Assembly: GCF_900167435.1 (NCBI RefSeq)
Contig: NZ_FUWS01000002.1
Coordinates: 297,924-361,923, forward strand
Source: Marinactinospora thermotolerans DSM 45154
GTDB taxonomy: Bacteria > Actinomycetota > Actinomycetes > Streptosporangiales > Streptosporangiaceae
Length of the DNA stretch: 64,000 nucleotides
Direction of reading: 5' to 3'
The position numbers were made by a program, and so were the translations under genes. Shown piece by piece: positions 60,936 to 64,000 of this stretch. Below the pieces are notes generated by a model. It saw nothing but the letters and a program-made list of their open reading frames with translations, searched no databases and was not told where the DNA came from. Each line of letters opens with the position of its first letter. The stretch's first letter is position 1.

Positions 60936-61589
60936 ATGACCGAATCCGACGGCATCGAGGAAGCGCTCTCCCATAACCTGCGCGAGGCGATGGTCAGGGC
61001 GGAACAGGTCGGGCGTCTGCTGGCCCGCCGACTCGACCTCATCACCGACACCCTCGCTCGCGGAGCCGTGGCGGCCGACCGGGCTTTTGCGCTCCATCGC
61101 CTGCGCAGGCGGGTCTGGAAGAAGGCCCAGGAGAAGCTGAAGCAGGTCGAGGACCCCCAATGGTGGGAGCGCGCAACCCCGGACCAGATCGCCGAGGTCC
61201 ATGAGGTGGCCGTGACCTGGCGCGACCAAGAGCGGATAGCCCGGAAAGCCGACGACACCATCCACCAGGAGGTCCTGGACCGTTATGGGCTTGACCTGCG
61301 CACCCTAACGCGGCAACAGGTGTGGGAGGGACTGGAAAGGTCCACCAACGAGATCGATGGCGAATCTAAGCCCACCTATGACTCGCCGGAACGGCGCGAT
61401 CGGGAGAAGCAGCGGATGGAGCGGGAAGGACTCGACCCTGAGCTCATCGACACCCACATGGTCGTGGACACGATGAACGCCCGGCCGCCGCACGACGCCG
61501 TACAACGATGGTGGGCGCGGTGGCGCTCGCGTGGTCCACGCGGTAGGGAGCTCCCCGGCCAGCAGGCCGAACAGGACCTCGGGTTGTGA
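60936..61589 (+). CDS. Helical charged protein at the end of the secretion operon
   Basis: 217 residues, not recognised. It is largely alpha-helical and charged (VGRLLARRLDLITDTLARGA, HRLRRRVWKKAQEKLKQVED), without membrane helices or catalytic motifs. GGAGA precedes ATG 60936. Being the last gene of the operon and next to the DUF4913 gene, it could be an accessory or effector-adaptor protein; no function can be assigned. Confidence 0.65.
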   Translation: MTESDGIEEALSHNLREAMVRAEQVGRLLARRLDLITDTLARGAVAADRAFALHRLRRRVWKKAQEKLKQVEDPQWWERATPDQIAEVHEVAVTWRDQERIARKADDTIHQEVLDRYGLDLRTLTRQQVWEGLERSTNEIDGESKPTYDSPERRDREKQRMEREGLDPELIDTHMVVDTMNARPPHDAVQRWWARWRSRGPRGRELPGQQAEQDLGL

Positions 61590-61936
61590 TCTCAACCCCC
61601 GATCCCGCTGTTCCCCGTACCTCTCTGTTGCTGGCAGGTGTGGCTTGAATCTGCCTGGGGCGTATCCGGGAAAGCACCGTCCTGATCTCTTGGTGAGGCG
61701 AGTCGTCGAAGTCCGCCGTGTCCGGTTCCCTCCCGTCCCGCCCGTGGGGTCGGGCGGTGGTGTCTCAAGGCGGGCGAAATCGAGCTTTACGGTCATCCCC
61801 TGGCAGGTCGGTATCCTGGGAAGGAATCCGAAGGCCCGGCGTACGACGTCCGCCGGCCCGCACGGCCGCCTCCCGGGAGGGCCCCGGGGCGGCCCCGCCC
61901 CCAGATCACCCGGCGTGAGAATGGAGAGCCGTCCAG
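61590..61936. other. 347-bp right boundary of the secretion island
   Basis: No gene. It holds one hairpin, CCGCCC (61738-61743) with GGGCGG (61752-61757), possibly a terminator. Just downstream is AT-mixed sequence leading to the PAC2 gene promoter. No tRNA or direct repeat of the left boundary was found by eye. Confidence 0.5.
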
Positions 61937-62860
61937 GTGCGAGATCCTGCTGATCTCTACGAGCTTCGCCCCGATCCTCCCGAGCTCGCCGAGCCGGTCA
62001 TGTTGGTGGCCCTCGACGGCTTCGTGGACGCGGGGGCCGCCGCCAGGCAGGCGGTGGGAAGCCTGCTCGAGGACTTCGAGGCCGAGGAAATCGCGACCTT
62101 CGATATCGACCGGCTCCTCGACTACCGCTCCCGCCGTCCGGTGATGACGTTCAACCGGGACGCCTGGACCGGTTACGCCGACCCCAAGCTCGCCCTCTAC
62201 CTCCTGCGTGACGGCGAGGGCACGCCCTTCCTCCTCCTCAACGGCCTGGAGCCCGACCGGGAGTGGGAGGCGTTCAGCCAGGCCGTCATCCAGCTCGTCG
62301 AGCGTTTCTCGGTGAGCCTGACGGTGGGCTTCCACGGCATCCCCATGGCGGTCCCCCACACCCGCCCGGCCACTGTCACGGCCCACGCCACCCGCGCCGA
62401 GCTGGTCTCGGGTTTCACCCCGTGGATGGGGACCGTGCAGGTTCCGGGCAGCGCCGCCTCCCTGCTGGAGTACCGCCTGGGCGAGGCCGGCCACGACTTC
62501 ATCGGGTACGCCGTCCACGTCCCCAGCTACCTGGCCCAGTCGGAGTACCCGCGGGCGGCCCTGTCGGTGCTGGAGTACGTCGCCGGGGCCACGGGCCTGG
62601 CGCTTCCCACCAGCCGCCTGGAAGAGGCCGCGAGCGAGACCGACGCCGAGATCGAACAGCAGGTCCAGGCGTCGGAGGAGGTCCAGCGGGTGGTCCACAA
62701 CCTCGAACGGCAGTACGACGACTTCCTCGCGTCGCGCGACCTCGCCGCCGACCTCGACCCCCTGCTCGCCGGGGACGAGTCGCAGCTGCCCACCGCCGAC
62801 GAACTCGGCGCGGAACTCGAACGCTACCTCGCCGAACGCGACCGCGGCACAGAAGGATGA
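61937..62860 (+). CDS. PAC2-family protein
   Basis: 307 residues related to archaeal and eukaryotic proteasome-assembly chaperone 2. N-terminal [20 protein letters not shown], then [20 protein letters not shown], and [20 protein letters not shown], a strongly conserved actinobacterial segment. The C-terminus is a charged helix probably forming a coiled coil ([20 protein letters not shown]). GTG 61937 has GGAGAG 9 bases upstream. It is coupled to pyrD by an ATGA overlap. Role in actinobacteria unsettled; a proteasome or nucleotide link is only family association. Confidence 0.93.
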   Translation: MRDPADLYELRPDPPELAEPVMLVALDGFVDAGAAARQAVGSLLEDFEAEEIATFDIDRLLDYRSRRPVMTFNRDAWTGYADPKLALYLLRDGEGTPFLLLNGLEPDREWEAFSQAVIQLVERFSVSLTVGFHGIPMAVPHTRPATVTAHATRAELVSGFTPWMGTVQVPGSAASLLEYRLGEAGHDFIGYAVHVPSYLAQSEYPRAALSVLEYVAGATGLALPTSRLEEAASETDAEIEQQVQASEEVQRVVHNLERQYDDFLASRDLAADLDPLLAGDESQLPTADELGAELERYLAERDRGTEG

Positions 62861-64000
62861 CGGCCGGACCCGTGCTCTACCAGTTGCTCTTCCACGCCGT
62901 TCTGCGCCGCATGGACGCCGAACAGGCCCACCACCTCAGCTTCGCCGCGCTGCGCGCCTCGGCGAACGTCCCGGGGGTCGCCGAGGCGATGCGCCGGGTC
63001 CTGGGGCCCCGCGACCCCGAACTCCGGATCCACGCGCTGGGCCGGGAGTTCGCCGGCCCGCTCGGCTTGGCGGCGGGTTTCGACAAGAACGCCCACGGAG
63101 TGGCCGGGCTCGTCGCGCTCGGCTTCGGGCACGTCGAGGTCGGCACGGTCACCGCGCGCCCCCAGCCCGGCAACCCCAAGCCGCGGCTGTTCCGGCTCGT
63201 CGCCGACCGCGCGATCGTCAACCGGATGGGGTTCAACAACGAGGGCTCGGCGGTGGTGTCGGAACGGCTGCGCGCCCACCGCGCCCGCCACGGACGCCGG
63301 CACGTCATCGGCGCCAACATCGGCAAGACGAAGGTGGTCCCCGAGAACGAGGCGATCGCCGACTACGTCACCAGCGCGCGCCGTTTCGCCGACGTCGCGG
63401 ACTACCTCGTGGTCAACGTCAGTTCGCCCAACACCCCGGGGCTGCGCAATCTCCAGGCGGTCGAGCACCTGCGGCCGCTGCTGACCGAGGTGCGCCGTAC
63501 GCTCGACGACGCCGGCCACCCCGAGCTGCCGCTCCTGGTGAAGATCGCGCCGGACCTCGCCGACGCCGACATCGACGCCGTCGCCGACCTCGCCCTGGAA
63601 CTCGGCCTGCACGGCATCATCGCCACCAACACCACGATCGCGCGCGAGGGCCTGCGGACCGACCCCGCCCAGGTCGACGCGGCGGGCGCCGGTGGTCTGT
63701 CGGGCGCCCCGTTGAAGCACCGCTCGCTGGAGGTGCTCAAGCGGCTGCGCGCGCGGGTGGGCGACCGTATCGTGCTCATCGCGGTCGGCGGGGTGGAGAC
63801 CCCGGTGGACGCGTGGCTGCGCATCCGGGCCGGGGCCACCCTGGTGCAGGGCTACACGGGGCTGATCTACGGCGGTCCGCTGTGGCCGCGCCGCATCCAC
63901 AAGGGGCTGGCGCGGCTGGCGCGGGCGGCCGGTTACGCCTCGGTCGCCGACGCGGTCGGGGTCGACGTCGACCTCGCGGTCCGCGACCGCGCGCCGGCCC
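62857..64000 (+). CDS. pyrD: Dihydroorotate dehydrogenase, class 2, C-terminus outside the window
   Basis: Quinone-linked flavoenzyme oxidising dihydroorotate to orotate in pyrimidine synthesis. 381 codons are present and the frame is open at the window end. The amphipathic N-terminus [49 protein letters not shown], and the catalytic-Ser segment [16 protein letters not shown] (Ser189/190) mark the class 2 type. VKIAPDL and LIAVGGVET, then [16 protein letters not shown], bind FMN. The ATG overlaps the PAC2 stop. Confidence 0.97.
   Translation, partial: MTAGPVLYQLLFHAVLRRMDAEQAHHLSFAALRASANVPGVAEAMRRVLGPRDPELRIHALGREFAGPLGLAAGFDKNAHGVAGLVALGFGHVEVGTVTARPQPGNPKPRLFRLVADRAIVNRMGFNNEGSAVVSERLRAHRARHGRRHVIGANIGKTKVVPENEAIADYVTSARRFADVADYLVVNVSSPNTPGLRNLQAVEHLRPLLTEVRRTLDDAGHPELPLLVKIAPDLADADIDAVADLALELGLHGIIATNTTIAREGLRTDPAQVDAAGAGGLSGAPLKHRSLEVLKRLRARVGDRIVLIAVGGVETPVDAWLRIRAGATLVQGYTGLIYGGPLWPRRIHKGLARLARAAGYASVADAVGVDVDLAVRDRAPA

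Noticed and set aside
61600-61760. tRNA-like end at the right boundary of the island
   Set aside because: No T-arm with paired stem and TTCRA loop and no matching acceptor stem could be built.
46319-61936. Direct repeats as attachment sites of the island
   Set aside because: No repeat longer than about ten bases was found by eye between the two borders; a computed comparison would be needed.

Overview
The window reads as chromosomal DNA of a high-GC actinomycete. Most codons end in G or C, GTG starts are common, and start/stop overlaps (ATGA or GTGA) are frequent. Ku, many TetR regulators, tryptophan-to-anthranilate genes and a mycelial-actinobacterium type IV secretion island fit Nocardiopsaceae or a related Streptosporangiales family. 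That placement is inference; no 16S rRNA gene is present.

Region 1 (1-13 kb): acyl-CoA metabolism and regulators. It holds two acyl-CoA dehydrogenases, a 3-hydroxyacyl-CoA dehydrogenase, an NADPH oxidoreductase, three TetR proteins and a LysR protein, most with inverted repeats in the adjoining control regions. Ku, a small P-loop kinase, an esterase and a glycerophosphodiesterase lie among them.

Region 2 (12-21 kb): sugar-type uptake. A ROK regulator, a lipoprotein binding protein, a double-ABC ATPase, two permeases and a Gfo/Idh/MocA oxidoreductase form one minus-strand operon that ends at a 36-base palindrome. A DeoR regulator and a VOC protein lie downstream.

Region 3 (21-34 kb): transport and signalling. 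It holds an MFS exporter, a membrane protein/winged-helix pair behind a duplicated operator-like repeat, a PhzF-like protein, a NarL-type two-component pair, a GltS-like symporter, an ABC-2 exporter, an HD hydrolase and a CitA/DcuS-type two-component pair.

Region 4 (34-46 kb): amino-acid catabolism. Tryptophan 2,3-dioxygenase and kynureninase lie beside an AsnC regulator. A three-gene branched-chain-type 2-oxoacid dehydrogenase operon (E1 alpha, E1 beta, E2) diverges from a second AsnC regulator. A CGNR zinc-finger protein, a small zinc ribbon, a double-psi beta-barrel-like surface protein behind a long structured leader, an ADP-ribosylglycohydrolase and an ABC-class ATPase complete it.

Region 5 (46.3-61.9 kb): an accessory island between conserved genes. 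After a 1.35-kb stretch without genes come a zeta toxin with a Phd-like antitoxin behind a perfect palindrome, a ParA-like ATPase with a cell-wall hydrolase, and a type IV secretion cluster (DUF6668-like, pilin-like, VirB8-like, VirB6-like, SCO6880-like, VirB4-like, VirD4-like, DUF4913 and a helical protein). No relaxase, integrase or replication gene is visible, so this is either a crippled conjugative element or a fixed secretion system.

Region 6 (61.9-64 kb): a PAC2 protein and the start of pyrD, overlapping by four bases, resume the conserved chromosome. No rRNA, tRNA, CRISPR array or insertion sequence was recognised.
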